A DNA stretch of 64,000 bases. It comes from Sulfitobacter sp. LCG007 (GTDB lineage Bacteria > Pseudomonadota > Alphaproteobacteria > Rhodobacterales > Rhodobacteraceae). The notes under the pieces were generated by a model, which was not told the DNA's origin, made no database searches, and worked only from the letters and a program-made list of their open reading frames with translations. Positions 17,802 to 30,502 of this stretch are shown piece by piece (the first letter of the stretch is position 1; each line of letters begins with the position of its first letter). The stretch covers positions 2,232,001 to 2,296,000 of the forward strand of contig NZ_CP161805.1 of NCBI RefSeq assembly GCF_040801785.1, given 5' to 3'. A program made the position numbers and the translations under genes.

Positions 17802-18734
17802 TCAGTTCCGGTCGGCCCAGGGGGTCGGCCCCTCGGGCAGGCTGCGGCCAAAGACGTTCTCCCTGTGCCAGCGCAGGTTTTCCGGATGCGGCGCGTTCCG
17901 TGGATCCCTGGGCCTGACCAGCTTTCCGTCCGGCGCCAGCAACCGCCCCACGACGTCGCCGGGCACCTTGTTGTGAGAGACGAGGATCGTCTCGCAATCG
18001 TCGGCGACGGAGATCAGCCCGCGATCGAACATCCAGTGCAGTGTCCCCGAAAGCGCCAGCCCGTTGCGCACCGAGTCGCTCCCCTGGCATTCAACGGGAC
18101 GGATATGCGCCGCCTGCACCTCCGGTCGGCCGCCGCCATTGCGCAGCATCAGCCCGGACAGGGCGCAGCGGTAGCCATAGGCCTCCCGCACCTTCCGGCG
18201 GAACGCCACCTCGCGATAGGGCCTGCGGGTGAGGCGCTCGAGCACCGGGCGCTCGAAGGGCTCGGCGCCCTCACCAAACTCGACCGGCTGCGTTTCGTAG
18301 CGCGCCGCCTCGATCCGCTCCAGATCCGGAGGCAGCCCGAAATCGACGATGCGGGTAAAGTCCGCCTCGGGCAGCCTGCGGACGGCAAGCTGCACCGCGC
18401 CGCCTTTCTTCGGTGTCCCGTCGACCTCGGTCAGCGCCGCTTCCATGGGGCGCCCGTTCATCAGCCGCGGCACCTCCCGGTCGAAGGGAAGGAAGCTCCG
18501 GGGCTCGATCATGGCGAGGAACCGGCCCTCGACACCAGGCTTGGGGATCACCCTTTGGATCTTCGCCACCGCGAAATAGCCGCGCGGCCCGGTCTTGACC
18601 GGCTCGTAGTAGATGATCCAGTCGCCCACGGCCTCTTGGATGGACCTCAAGTAGGAGCGCGGGAAGTCATAGACGACGTCCGGCTCGTCCTCGTAGGTCG
18701 AGTCGGCCTTGTAGATCAGGACGAGCTTCACCAT
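17802..18734 (-). CDS. HNH endonuclease-like protein with N-terminal PUA/EVE-like domain
   Basis: A 310-residue protein in two parts. Residues about 1-95 (IYKADSTYEDEPDVVYDFPR, DWIIYYEPVKTGPRGYFAVA) resemble PUA/EVE-type folds that recognise modified bases. Residues about 185-260 are an HNH_2-type nuclease: YRCALSGLMLRNGG, VQAAHIRPVECQGSDSVRNG and LHWMFDRGLISVADD, with the C..H..N..H residues in place. This architecture suggests a nuclease that cuts DNA carrying modified bases. It stands alone between icd and a DUF6356-type gene, with no methyltransferase nearby. The HNH part is confident; the N-terminal fold and the modification dependence are inferred. Confidence 0.8.
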   Translation of the reverse strand: MVKLVLIYKADSTYEDEPDVVYDFPRSYLRSIQEAVGDWIIYYEPVKTGPRGYFAVAKIQRVIPKPGVEGRFLAMIEPRSFLPFDREVPRLMNGRPMEAALTEVDGTPKKGGAVQLAVRRLPEADFTRIVDFGLPPDLERIEAARYETQPVEFGEGAEPFERPVLERLTRRPYREVAFRRKVREAYGYRCALSGLMLRNGGGRPEVQAAHIRPVECQGSDSVRNGLALSGTLHWMFDRGLISVADDCETILVSHNKVPGDVVGRLLAPDGKLVRPRDPRNAPHPENLRWHRENVFGRSLPEGPTPWADRN

Positions 18735-18887
18735 GCGTCCAGGAGAACGGCAATGCTCGAAGATGCAACGGTTTTCTGGCCAGCGCGCGCCAGGATCGCA
18801 TTATCGTCCTATTCCGGTGTCACCGCGCGATCCCGAGAAGGCCGACATCCTGTTGGATCAGTGCAGGCAGCGGCCGGGCAGAGCCCC

Positions 18888-19094
18888 CTACCGGCCCCGG
18901 TTGTGTATCCGCGAATGCAGCCTGTTGATTATGCCGCTTGCCGTCTTCTCGAAGAGGCAGGGGATTACCGCATGGACAAGCGCCGCCCCGGCGGCGGCGA
19001 ATAGCGCCAGCGCAAAGCTGAAGGCGAAGGCCATGTGCTCGAGATAGCTTTCATCGACGGTCGCCGGATGGTCGAGGAAAATGCGTTGAAACAT
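18888..19094 (-). CDS. Small membrane protein, DUF6356-like
   Basis: A 68-residue protein starting MFQRIFLDHPATVDESYLEH, with a central hydrophobic stretch (about 21-47) and the HAVIPCLFEKTAS motif, as in DUF6356 proteins of Rhodobacteraceae. One membrane helix or a hairpin; function unknown. I chose the ATG at 19094 because the conserved-looking sequence begins there. It is divergent from the Lrp-type regulator. Confidence 0.75.
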   Translation of the reverse strand: MFQRIFLDHPATVDESYLEHMAFAFSFALALFAAAGAALVHAVIPCLFEKTASGIINRLHSRIHNRGR

Positions 19095-19212
19095 GACTCT
19101 GTCCTTCTGTTTGTGACCTTGCGCGACACTACACCCGAACCGATGGGCGAATTTCCCAAACCGTGCCCGAAAATCGTTGATCAGAGGATAATATCCACCT
19201 AGACAGCCCGAC

Positions 19213-19671
19213 ATGGTGACAATTGATGAAACCGACCGCCGCATCCTGAGAGCGTTGCAACGCGACGCCGCTCAATCCCTCGAGGCGCTCGGCGCCGAGG
19301 TCAATCTCAGCCGCAATGCCTGCTGGCGCCGTATCCGGGCGCTGGAAGAGGCGGGCGTGATCCGGGGTCGCGCGCTTCTGCTCGACCCGGCGCGGCTCGG
19401 GCTCGGGCTGATGGTCTTCATCCAGATCCGCACCAATGCCCATGCCCCGGACTGGCTCGCCGGCTTCAGCGCCGCCACCCGCTCCATGCCCGAGATCCTG
19501 GGGGTCTACCGGATGACCGGCGATCTCGACTACCTGATCCGCGCCCGCGTCTCGGACATGGCGGACTACGACCGGCTCTACCAGTCCCTGATCCGCAAGG
19601 TCCCGCTGTCGGACGTATCAGCCAGCTTCGTGATGGAAGAAATCAAGGACAGCCACGAACTTCCCCTCTGA
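19213..19671 (+). CDS. Lrp/AsnC-family transcriptional regulator
   Basis: A 152-residue regulator. The N-terminal HTH (IDETDRRILRALQRDAAQSL, then NLSRNACWRRIRALEEAGVI) is followed by a RAM/AsnC ligand-binding domain (LMVFIQIRTNAHAPDWLAGF, YRMTGDLDYLIRARVSD). It is followed after 12 bp by an SMR-type exporter, so the exporter is likely co-transcribed. Members usually respond to amino acids and autoregulate. Confidence 0.92.
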   Translation: MVTIDETDRRILRALQRDAAQSLEALGAEVNLSRNACWRRIRALEEAGVIRGRALLLDPARLGLGLMVFIQIRTNAHAPDWLAGFSAATRSMPEILGVYRMTGDLDYLIRARVSDMADYDRLYQSLIRKVPLSDVSASFVMEEIKDSHELPL

Positions 19672-19683
19672 GCAGGAGCGACC

Positions 19684-20013
19684 ATGCATTATCTCTACCT
19701 CTTCCTCGCCATCCTCGCAGAGACCGTCGGCACCTCCGCCCTGCAGCCGAGCCACCAGTTCACCCGCCTCTGGCCCTCGCTGCTGGTCGTTGCCTCTTAC
19801 GCCTGCGCTTTCTACCTGCTCTCGCATGCCCTGGCGGTCATGCCGGTCGGCATCGCCTACGCGATCTGGTCGGGGCTCGGTATCGTGCTGATCGCCTTGA
19901 TCGCCTGGCTCTGTTTCGGCCAGAGCCTCGATCTGCCGGCACTCGCCGGACTTGGATTGATCATCGCCGGCATTCTGGTCATTCACCTCTTTTCTTCCAG
20001 CACCATGCACTGA
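19684..20013 (+). CDS. SMR-family multidrug exporter, EmrE-like
   Basis: A 109-residue, four-helix inner-membrane proton antiporter. It matches EmrE along its length: LAILAETVGTSAL holds the essential membrane glutamate (E13), and FTRLWPSLLVV, PVGIAYAIWSGLGIVLIAL and FGQSLDLPALAGLGLIIAG follow in order. It probably exports cationic hydrophobic compounds as a dimer. The ATG lies 12 bp after the Lrp-type gene with AGGAG before it. Confidence 0.92.
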   Translation: MHYLYLFLAILAETVGTSALQPSHQFTRLWPSLLVVASYACAFYLLSHALAVMPVGIAYAIWSGLGIVLIALIAWLCFGQSLDLPALAGLGLIIAGILVIHLFSSSTMH

Positions 20014-20107
20014 CGGCACGTCCGCAGGCACTCGCGAGGCTTTTCCCACTAGCCTTCTGCGCTGCAGCACGCTATGGCCCAGCCAAATTCCGAAAAAGGC
20101 TGGCATC

Positions 20108-21925
20108 ATGGACCTTCGCAACATCGCGATCATCGCGCACGTCGACCACGGCAAGACGACGCTCGTGGACGAATTGCTCAAGCAGTCCGGCACCTACCGC
20201 GAGAACCAGGCCACGACCGAACGGGCCATGGACAGCAACGACCTCGAGCGCGAGCGCGGGATCACCATCCTCGCCAAAGCGACCTCGGTCGAGTGGAAGG
20301 GTATCCGCGTCAACATCGTCGACACGCCGGGCCACGCCGACTTCGGCGGCGAGGTCGAGCGGATCCTGAGCATGGTCGACGGCGTGGTGCTGCTGGTGGA
20401 TGCGGCCGAAGGCCCGATGCCCCAGACCAAGTTCGTCACCTCCAAGGCGCTTGCGCTTGGCCTGCGCCCCATCGTGGTGCTCAACAAGGTCGACAAGCCC
20501 GAGGCCGAGCCCGACCGTGCGCTGGATGAGTGTTTCGACCTCTTCGCCAATCTCGGCGCCAATGACGAACAGCTCGACTTCCCGCATATGTACGCCTCTG
20601 GCCGCAGCGGCTGGGCGGACATGGAACTCGACGGCCCGCGCAAGGACCTCTCCGCGCTCTTCGACCTGATCGTCGAGCATGTCCCCGCCCCGAAGCAGGT
20701 ATCCCAACGCGACGAACCTTTCCGCATGCTCGCCACCACGCTCGGCGCGGACCCGTTCATGGGCCGCATCCTGACAGGCCGTGTCGAATCCGGCACCCTC
20801 AAGGTCGGCGAGACGGTCAAGGCGCTCTCGCGCAAGGGCGATCTGCTCGAGAACTTCCGGGTCACAAAGATCCTCGCCTTCCGCGGCCTGAACCAGACAC
20901 CGATCGATCTGGCAGAGGCGGGGGATATCGTGACGCTGGCCGGCATGTCCAAGGCCACGGTGGCCGACAGTATCGTGGCCACCTCGGTGAACGAGCCCCT
21001 GCCCGCCCAGCCCATCGACCCGCCGACGATCTCCGTCACCTTCGGGATCAACGACAGCCCGCTCGCCGGGCGCGACGGCAAGAAGGTGCAGTCACGTGTC
21101 ATCCGGGACCGGCTCATGAAAGAGGCCGAGTCCAACGTCGCCATCAAGATCGAGGATACCCCGGGCGGAGAGGCCTTCATCGTCTCGGGCCGGGGCGAAC
21201 TGCAGATGGGCGTGCTGATCGAGAACATGCGGCGCGAGGGCTTCGAACTCTCGATCTCGCGGCCCCGCGTCATCTACCGCGAGGAAGACGGTCAGCGCAT
21301 GGAGCCGGTCGAGGAAGCCACGATCGACGTGGATGACGATTACTCCGGCGTCGTGATCGAAAAGATCACCGGACCCCGCAAGGGCGAACTGGTCGAGATG
21401 AAACCGGCCGGCGCGGGCAAGACGCGCATCGTCGCCCATGTCCCGTCGCGCGGGCTGATCGGCTATCACGGGGAATTTCTCACCGACACCCGCGGGACCG
21501 GCGTGCTGAACCGCGTCTTCCACGGCTGGACCCCGCACAAGGGCCCGATCGAAGGGCGCCGTCAGGGCGCGCTGATCTCGATGGAGAACGGGGTATCCGT
21601 GGCCTATGCGCTCTGGAACCTCGAAGAGCGCGGCAAGATGTTCATCGGCGCGCAGGAGCAGGTCTACGAGGGCATGATCATCGGCGAGCACAGCCGGGAC
21701 AACGATCTCGAGGTGAACCCCCTAAAGGGCAAGAAGCTCACCAACGTGCGGGCTTCGGGCACCGACGAGGCGGTTCGACTGACCACGCCGGTGACGCTGA
21801 CGCTGGAGCAGGCCATCGCCTATATCGACGACGACGAGCTGGTCGAGGTCACTCCGAACTCGATCCGCCTCCGCAAGCGCTATCTCGACCCGCACGAGCG
21901 CAAGCGGATGGCGAAGGCCAGCTGA
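20108..21925 (+). CDS. typA: Ribosome-associated GTPase TypA/BipA
   Basis: A translational GTPase of 605 residues. Seen: G1 AHVDHGKTT, switch I with [11 protein letters not shown]3 [14 protein letters not shown]4 VLNKVDK, and the TypA-specific C-terminal part ([60 protein letters not shown]). It acts on 50S assembly and stress or cold adaptation in other bacteria. It ends in a palindromic repeat that probably stops transcription. Confidence 0.97.
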   Translation: MDLRNIAIIAHVDHGKTTLVDELLKQSGTYRENQATTERAMDSNDLERERGITILAKATSVEWKGIRVNIVDTPGHADFGGEVERILSMVDGVVLLVDAAEGPMPQTKFVTSKALALGLRPIVVLNKVDKPEAEPDRALDECFDLFANLGANDEQLDFPHMYASGRSGWADMELDGPRKDLSALFDLIVEHVPAPKQVSQRDEPFRMLATTLGADPFMGRILTGRVESGTLKVGETVKALSRKGDLLENFRVTKILAFRGLNQTPIDLAEAGDIVTLAGMSKATVADSIVATSVNEPLPAQPIDPPTISVTFGINDSPLAGRDGKKVQSRVIRDRLMKEAESNVAIKIEDTPGGEAFIVSGRGELQMGVLIENMRREGFELSISRPRVIYREEDGQRMEPVEEATIDVDDDYSGVVIEKITGPRKGELVEMKPAGAGKTRIVAHVPSRGLIGYHGEFLTDTRGTGVLNRVFHGWTPHKGPIEGRRQGALISMENGVSVAYALWNLEERGKMFIGAQEQVYEGMIIGEHSRDNDLEVNPLKGKKLTNVRASGTDEAVRLTTPVTLTLEQAIAYIDDDELVEVTPNSIRLRKRYLDPHERKRMAKAS

Positions 21926-21936
21926 GCAGAGCTGCC

Positions 21937-21962
21937 GTAGGGTGCGGCCTGCCGCACCTTAC
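21937..21962. repeat. Interspersed palindrome, copy 1, after typA
   Basis: A 26-bp imperfect palindrome, GTAGGGTGCGG-CCTG-CCGCACCTTAC, lying 11 bp after the typA stop and 4 bp before the convergent DUF1330 gene's stop. It shares the GGTGCG/CGCACC stem with the copies at 40222-40247 and 53209-53233. Its place between convergent genes suggests a bidirectional terminator. Confidence 0.8.
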
Positions 21963-21966
21963 TCTG

Positions 21967-22254
21967 TCACTCCGACGTTTCGACCACGATCAGCTCGCGC
22001 TCTGACGCGCCGCGCGCGTGGTTCAGCGCTTCCTGATATTCCGGGGAGTTGTAGCAGTCGACCGCAGCCTCGAGGGAAGGAAACCGCGCCACGACATTGC
22101 GCGGACGCTCCTTGCCCTCAAGCTGCACGAAACGCCCGCCCCGTGCCACGAAAGTTCCGCCATGCTTCGCGATGGCCGGACCTGCCAGCTCGGCATATCT
22201 GCCGTAGGCCTCCGCGTCCGTCACCGTCACATGAGCGATCCAGAGTGCAGCCAT
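21967..22254 (-). CDS. DUF1330-family protein
   Basis: A 95-residue ferredoxin-like-fold (dimeric alpha/beta barrel) protein: MAALWIAHVTVTDAEAYGRY, FVARGGRFVQLEGKERPRNV and ARFPSLEAAVDCYNSPEYQE are typical of DUF1330. Function not known. The start at 22254 follows the alaS stop by 4 bp, so it is co-transcribed with alaS. Confidence 0.9.
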   Translation of the reverse strand: MAALWIAHVTVTDAEAYGRYAELAGPAIAKHGGTFVARGGRFVQLEGKERPRNVVARFPSLEAAVDCYNSPEYQEALNHARGASERELIVVETSE

Positions 22255-22258
22255 CGCC

Positions 22259-24916
<2,658 letters not shown>

Positions 24917-25048
24917 CGCGCTCGGGCCCTTGAAGCAGCGTCTAGGTCTGCTGTGGAATAGGGCTTCTGCGGTCGGCTGTCCACAGGTCCGGAGGTCCCG
25001 GCGCCCAAAACGCGAGGGCAGCGCGCCGCCGCGTCCCGGCACTCGCTC

Positions 25049-25816
25049 TCAGGCTCGGGGCGCGGCCGACCGGGCGGTTTCGCTGCGGAAGCGGCGCATC
25101 CACCGCGCGCTGGTCTCATCGGCCAGACGCGCGGTGCCGGGCGCAATCCGGTGATCCGCCGGGAGGGCAACCCCTAACCGGTCGCAGATCCTCCGCAGCA
25201 CCGAGGCGGGGTCGGCGGCGAGATCCTCGTATCGAAGGCGCAGCGGCTCGATCCCCTCGCGGGTGAACCAGTTGTCCCAGGCGCGATCCTGCGCCTCGAT
25301 CCCGGCAAGCCGGGCGGCGATCCGGGGACGATCGTATTCGGGCTCGGCGGGCGGAGCGAGGCGTTCGATCTCCGTACCGTCGGGCGCTGCATGCCAGAGC
25401 CCCGTCTGCTCGGCCCGGACGCGCGAGACGGCCTGCGCGAGCTTGTCGGTCCGCGAAAGATGGAGACAGGTCACCTCGCCGAAAACCGCCTCAAGCCGGG
25501 TCCGGTCGTCCGGGCAGCCCGGCACGCGCAAATCGATGAGTTCCCGCAGATCGTCGAGCGACTCCTGCATCAGCCGCAGCCCGAAAACCCCGGTGCTTCC
25601 CGTTCCGCTTGCGATCGCCGCGTCAAGGTACGCGCGAGCGTGTTCTGCGGTGCCTCGCCCGTCCTCGTCCGGCAATCTCCAGGCGGCCGCCCATTCCGGA
25701 CCTGGCGCGCGCATGAAGTAGGAATCGGGAACGCCCGCCACGCCGGTCGCACTCAGCAGGTCGCACAGCATCGTGCTCCCCGAGCGGGGCGTCGCGCAGA
25801 GGATATAGCTTTTCAT
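25049..25816 (-). CDS. Stf0-type sulfotransferase
   Basis: A 255-residue PAPS-dependent sulfotransferase. The P-loop-like phosphosulfate-binding motif CATPRSGSTMLCDLL starts at residue 7; VPDSYFMRAPGPEW and the later HLSRTDKLAQAVSRVRAEQT (3'-phosphate binding) are as in Stf0, which sulfates trehalose in mycobacteria. The final part, LRLRYEDLAADPASVLRRI, is common to sulfotransferases. The acceptor in this organism is unknown; a glycolipid or exopolysaccharide is possible. Confidence 0.88.
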   Translation of the reverse strand: MKSYILCATPRSGSTMLCDLLSATGVAGVPDSYFMRAPGPEWAAAWRLPDEDGRGTAEHARAYLDAAIASGTGSTGVFGLRLMQESLDDLRELIDLRVPGCPDDRTRLEAVFGEVTCLHLSRTDKLAQAVSRVRAEQTGLWHAAPDGTEIERLAPPAEPEYDRPRIAARLAGIEAQDRAWDNWFTREGIEPLRLRYEDLAADPASVLRRICDRLGVALPADHRIAPGTARLADETSARWMRRFRSETARSAAPRA

Positions 25817-25924
25817 CAGGGGTCAGCCGCCGGCTAACGAGGATTCGGGCGGCACAGTGGCAACACATGGGACCGACCGCAAGATGCCGGCCTAAACCAT
25901 CTTTTTCCAAAGGTTCGGATACAG

Positions 25925-25963
25925 CGAAGCCCCGGACATCCGGAAAGGATCGCCGGGGCTTCG
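25925..25963 (-). terminator. Stem-loop after recA
   Basis: An 11-bp inverted repeat (CGAAGCCCCGG and CCGGGGCTTCG) flanks 17 bases, 18 bp beyond the recA stop. No T-tract follows on the minus strand, so it may be a stabilising stem or a weak terminator. Confidence 0.5.
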
Positions 25964-25980
25964 TTGTCGATCGGGACCGA

Positions 25981-27057
<1,077 letters not shown>

Positions 27058-27124
27058 TTATGTTTCCTCTTGATGTCATACTCGGACGGTGGCGGCAATC
27101 CGACCGGCACCGGTGACGCGGGAT

Positions 27125-27139
27125 GTTCTCATTGTGTTC
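27125..27139. promoter_or_regulatory. LexA (SOS) box of recA
   Basis: GTTC-TCATTGT-GTTC, the exact alphaproteobacterial LexA consensus GTTC-N7-GTTC, 68 bases before the recA start. Confidence 0.85.
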
Positions 27140-27523
27140 CTTATGAGATCAAAAGGAGAACATTTCAATCGAATTCTCGCGATCCAGATTGAGCGCGACA
27201 GGTTAAGGTCCGGTTTACGCTCACGCCGCGGGCAGCCCTGGGCCTCCCCCGTCATCTGTCCGGAAGGACGCAATCTGACAATCGGCCTCCCCCCGTGGCG
27301 GCCCCGGCAAAAGAAGACTCGCCTCCCTCACGGTCTGGCGCGAGCCGTGGGACCGCATGGCCATTGACAGCTCCCGCCGCTTTACCGACGATGTACGGAT
27401 GATCATGCTCAAGACAAACTTCATGACCTATCGTTGCCGCCTCATTCGAGCGCGGTGAACTTCGACATTTGCCGCCGCATGGTGGCACTCGGTTCGGCTC
27501 CTGCGGCGAATCAGGAGCCTGGC
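27140..27523. other. Intergenic stretch between recA and the GNAT gene
   Basis: About 380 bp between the recA SOS box and the divergent acetyltransferase. I see no convincing gene or RNA: short open frames on either strand lack conserved sequence and a ribosome site. Upstream elements of both promoters are expected here. Confidence 0.5.
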
Positions 27524-28009
27524 ATGGAACAACGGTCCCTTCCCCTTCATACCGGTTTCGGAGTGGTGCGACGCGCGCGCCGGGCGGATCATCGACGTAT
27601 CCTCGAGATGGTCGGCCAGTTGGCTGCGCATCACGGCGATGTGGCGAGCCTTACGCCAGATGATCTCAGGCGCGACCTTGCCGGCAAGAGACCCTGGATT
27701 TCCGTCGTCGTCGCCGAGTGTGGCCACCGCCTGATCGGATATGCGGCGATGTACCCGGTAATCCAGCTCCAGTTCGGAGCAAGAGGGATGGAGATGCATC
27801 ACCTCCTTGCAGCCGCGGAGTTTCGCGGCACAGGCGTCGGTCGAAGTCTCGTGGAAGGCTGCAGGATCGAGGCGATCTCCCTTTCATGCCGCTATCTGGC
27901 GGTCGGAACCCATCCGGACAATCACCGGGCTCAGGCGTTCTACACATCGCTCGGCTTCGAGAGACGAGACGCCCATCCGCCCCGGTTTTCTGTCCGCCTC
28001 GATGCCTGA
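27524..28009 (+). CDS. GNAT-family N-acetyltransferase
   Basis: A 161-residue acetyl-CoA-dependent N-acetyltransferase. Seen: VVRRARRADHRRILEMVGQL at the N-terminus, the LIGYAAMYPVIQLQFGARGM strand pair, the acetyl-CoA pyrophosphate loop in AAEFRGTGVGRSLVEGC, and YLAVGTHPDNHRAQAFYTSL with the C-terminal GF.RR motif. I chose the ATG at 27524, with AGGAG 8 bases before; an earlier start at 27434 has no such site. Substrate unknown. Confidence 0.9.
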   Translation: MEQRSLPLHTGFGVVRRARRADHRRILEMVGQLAAHHGDVASLTPDDLRRDLAGKRPWISVVVAECGHRLIGYAAMYPVIQLQFGARGMEMHHLLAAAEFRGTGVGRSLVEGCRIEAISLSCRYLAVGTHPDNHRAQAFYTSLGFERRDAHPPRFSVRLDA

Positions 28010-28113
28010 TCTGCCGGTACCGGGTCAGCCGGAAGCCGGTCAGGCGGATGTCGCGACGTCTCGCGCTTGTCTGATACGGGTTCGGAACGGGGCCCGGGAT
28101 TGCGCGCGCACCT

Positions 28114-30417
28114 TCAGTGCAACTGGCGGTGCACGGTCTCGGTGAGATCGGTGAGCGAGAAGGGCTTGGGCAGGAAGACCGAATTCGGGATCTTCATCTG
28201 CGTCTCGCCGAAACTGTCCTCGGCATAGCCCGACACGAAGACGACGCGGACGCCGGGGCGGTTCTTGAGGGCCTCGCGCACCCAGCTCGGACCGTCCATA
28301 CCGGGCATGACCACGTCGGTCACGAAGACGTCGATGTTCAGCGAGGCGTCCTCGAGCGTCTTGAGCGCAGCCTCGGCGGAGTCCGCCTCGAGCACCGTAT
28401 AGCCGCGCAGGCGCAATGCACGGCTTGCGAAGGCGCGCACCGGCGCCTCGTCCTCTACCAGAAGGATCACGCCGTCACGCTGCTTGGTCGCAGACTTGGG
28501 CAGGCTGACGCGCGGGACGGTCGCCTCCGTCTCGGGCAGTTCGAGCACCGGGAAGTAGAGGGTGAAACAGGTCCCGCCGCCCACCACGCTGTCTACGAAG
28601 ATGTAGCCGCCGGTCTGCTTGACGATGCCATAGGCCGTCGACAGTCCAAGGCCGGTCCCTTCCCCTGTGCGCTTCGTGGTGAAGAACGGCTCGAACACCT
28701 TCTGCAGCTTGTCCGGCGAGATACCGACACCCTCGTCGCATACCTTGACCGTGACGTAGCGCCCCGGAGGCACGCTTACCCGGTCACGCTCCATCGGCTC
28801 GGACAGCGTCGCGGCCTCGGTCACGATCCTGATTTCGCCACCGCCCTGCATCGCGTCCCGGGCATTGACCACGAGGTTCATCAGCACCTGTTCCAGCTGG
28901 CGTTTGTCGGCCCGGATCGGCGGCAGCACGGGATCGTGGCTGAGCGTCAGGGTGATCTTCTCGCCAACCAGCCGGTTCAGCAGATGCGTGAGGTCCGACA
29001 GCGTGTCGCGCAGGTCCAGCGTCTCGGGCCGCAGGGTCTGCTTGCGCGAGAATGCCAGCAATTGTCCCACAAGCGCCGCCGCGCGGTTGGCGTTCTGGTT
29101 GATCTGCACCAGATCGCTGTAGTCCGGGTCGCCCTGATCGTGACGCAGCAGCAGCAGGTCGCAATGGCCCGAGATCGCGGTGAGCAGGTTGTTGAAGTCA
29201 TGCGCGACACCCCCGGCGAGCTGGCCGATGGCCTGCATCTTCTGGCTCTGCACGAATTGCGCCTCGAGCGTCTTCAATTCGGTCGCGTCGTGCAGGACCA
29301 CGATGAGGGTCGGCTGTCCGTCCTCGCTCACCCGGTTGAGCGTCACCTTGAGGAAGACCTCGCGATCGGCCCTCTTCAGCCTGAGGAATTCCGTGTGCTG
29401 CACCACCCGCCCCGAGATCGCCTCTCCGAGCCAGTCGGTCATCGACCGTCCCAGACCTTCCATCAGGTCCGACACGTGGACATTGTCCTCGAGCGACGAT
29501 CCGATCAGCGTCTCTGCCATGCGGTTGAACGCGTGAACGGTTCCGTCGGTGCCGACCTTCAGCAGCGGGACCGGCAGGTTCTCGAACACGTTCCAGCCGT
29601 CGGCCCCCGCAGCCCCCACGCTGGCCGGGGGCGGCAGCAGGTAGACAGCGCGCCGTCCGCCGCCGGCGTCCACCTCGGCGATCAGGACCCGGGGCTTTCC
29701 CTCGGCGCCGCTCAGCTCGCAGACGCTGCCGGCCTTTGCCTCGGGATCGGAGAGCAGACGGTCCAGCGATCGCACCCGGCCACCGGCCAGCTTGCGTGCA
29801 GGTTCGTTCATGTAGAGCACGGCACCGCTGCGCCCCACCATCAGCATGGGCAAGGCCGGGCCCTCGGCGGCATGGCTCAGCGAACCGATATCCTCCACGC
29901 GCCAGAGATAGCATTCCACACCGATGCTATGCACCGATATCCGCATCTGGCCGCGCCGGGTGATCATGTCCTCGAATGCCGATCCGTCATGGTCGGCGCG
30001 GGCCTGAAGGCGGAAGACGATCCCGCCGGGATTGGCGAAGCACCTGCTCAGCGTGCCGGTGAGGGAGTCGTCAAGATCATCGCCGAACCGCGCCTTCGCC
30101 GCCGCGTTGCGCGACCGGATCTCGCCGTTCGCCAGCGTCACGAAGCTTGCCGCGCCGTCGTTCGCGATCAGGTCCCCCACCGCCGAAATGGACGCAAGCC
30201 GCCGACGGCGCTGATGCAGCGCAAAGCCACCCAGAACGCAGCCGAAAAGGGAGATTGCGAGCGCGGCGGTGTAAAGCCCTTGTCGGGCCAATTCCAGCGG
30301 CAAGAAGAAACCCGCGGACGCGATGGCGATAGAGGCCAGCAGGAGCGCGCTGATCCGGCCCAGAACAGCCTCCGCGAAATGGATCAGCTTCGGAGAAGTC
30401 ACGTCGCCGCGCGGCAC
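28114..30417 (-). CDS. cckA: CckA hybrid histidine kinase of the CtrA phosphorelay
   Basis: A membrane-bound sensor kinase/phosphatase of 767 residues that feeds ChpT and then CtrA in alphaproteobacteria. Two N-terminal membrane helices (about 22-42 and 48-68), two PAS-like regions (about 75-175 and 275-380), a HisKA domain with the phospho-accepting histidine H406 in [20 protein letters not shown], an ATPase domain ([24 protein letters not shown]), and a C-terminal receiver with acceptor D701 in [16 protein letters not shown]. The gene follows the rsmB-like gene by 85 bp, in which a full CtrA box (30470-30484) lies. Confidence 0.94.
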   Translation of the reverse strand: MPRGDVTSPKLIHFAEAVLGRISALLLASIAIASAGFFLPLELARQGLYTAALAISLFGCVLGGFALHQRRRRLASISAVGDLIANDGAASFVTLANGEIRSRNAAAKARFGDDLDDSLTGTLSRCFANPGGIVFRLQARADHDGSAFEDMITRRGQMRISVHSIGVECYLWRVEDIGSLSHAAEGPALPMLMVGRSGAVLYMNEPARKLAGGRVRSLDRLLSDPEAKAGSVCELSGAEGKPRVLIAEVDAGGGRRAVYLLPPPASVGAAGADGWNVFENLPVPLLKVGTDGTVHAFNRMAETLIGSSLEDNVHVSDLMEGLGRSMTDWLGEAISGRVVQHTEFLRLKRADREVFLKVTLNRVSEDGQPTLIVVLHDATELKTLEAQFVQSQKMQAIGQLAGGVAHDFNNLLTAISGHCDLLLLRHDQGDPDYSDLVQINQNANRAAALVGQLLAFSRKQTLRPETLDLRDTLSDLTHLLNRLVGEKITLTLSHDPVLPPIRADKRQLEQVLMNLVVNARDAMQGGGEIRIVTEAATLSEPMERDRVSVPPGRYVTVKVCDEGVGISPDKLQKVFEPFFTTKRTGEGTGLGLSTAYGIVKQTGGYIFVDSVVGGGTCFTLYFPVLELPETEATVPRVSLPKSATKQRDGVILLVEDEAPVRAFASRALRLRGYTVLEADSAEAALKTLEDASLNIDVFVTDVVMPGMDGPSWVREALKNRPGVRVVFVSGYAEDSFGETQMKIPNSVFLPKPFSLTDLTETVHRQLH

Positions 30418-30469
30418 ATCGGCGCTCCCTGTGGTTGCGAATCACTCAGGCATTTACGCGCATGCGGAG

Positions 30470-30484
30470 TTAACCCGTGTTTAA
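30470..30484. promoter_or_regulatory. CtrA-type box upstream of cckA
   Basis: TTAA-CCCGTGT-TTAA, a perfect match to the CtrA consensus TTAA-N7-TTAA, 53 bases before the cckA ATG. It suggests feedback of CtrA on its own kinase gene. The site is seen; the binding is inferred. Confidence 0.6.
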
Positions 30485-30502
30485 CCTGCTCGGGCACACA
30501 CC

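Noticed and set aside
27165-27183. Possible second SOS box (GAAC...GAAT) near recA
   Set aside because: Spacing and second half-site do not fit GAAC-N7-GAAC; only the box at 27125-27139 matches.
27221-27488. Short minus-strand frames between recA and the GNAT gene
   Set aside because: No ribosome site, no conserved motif and overlapping alternatives of equal quality; treated as non-coding.
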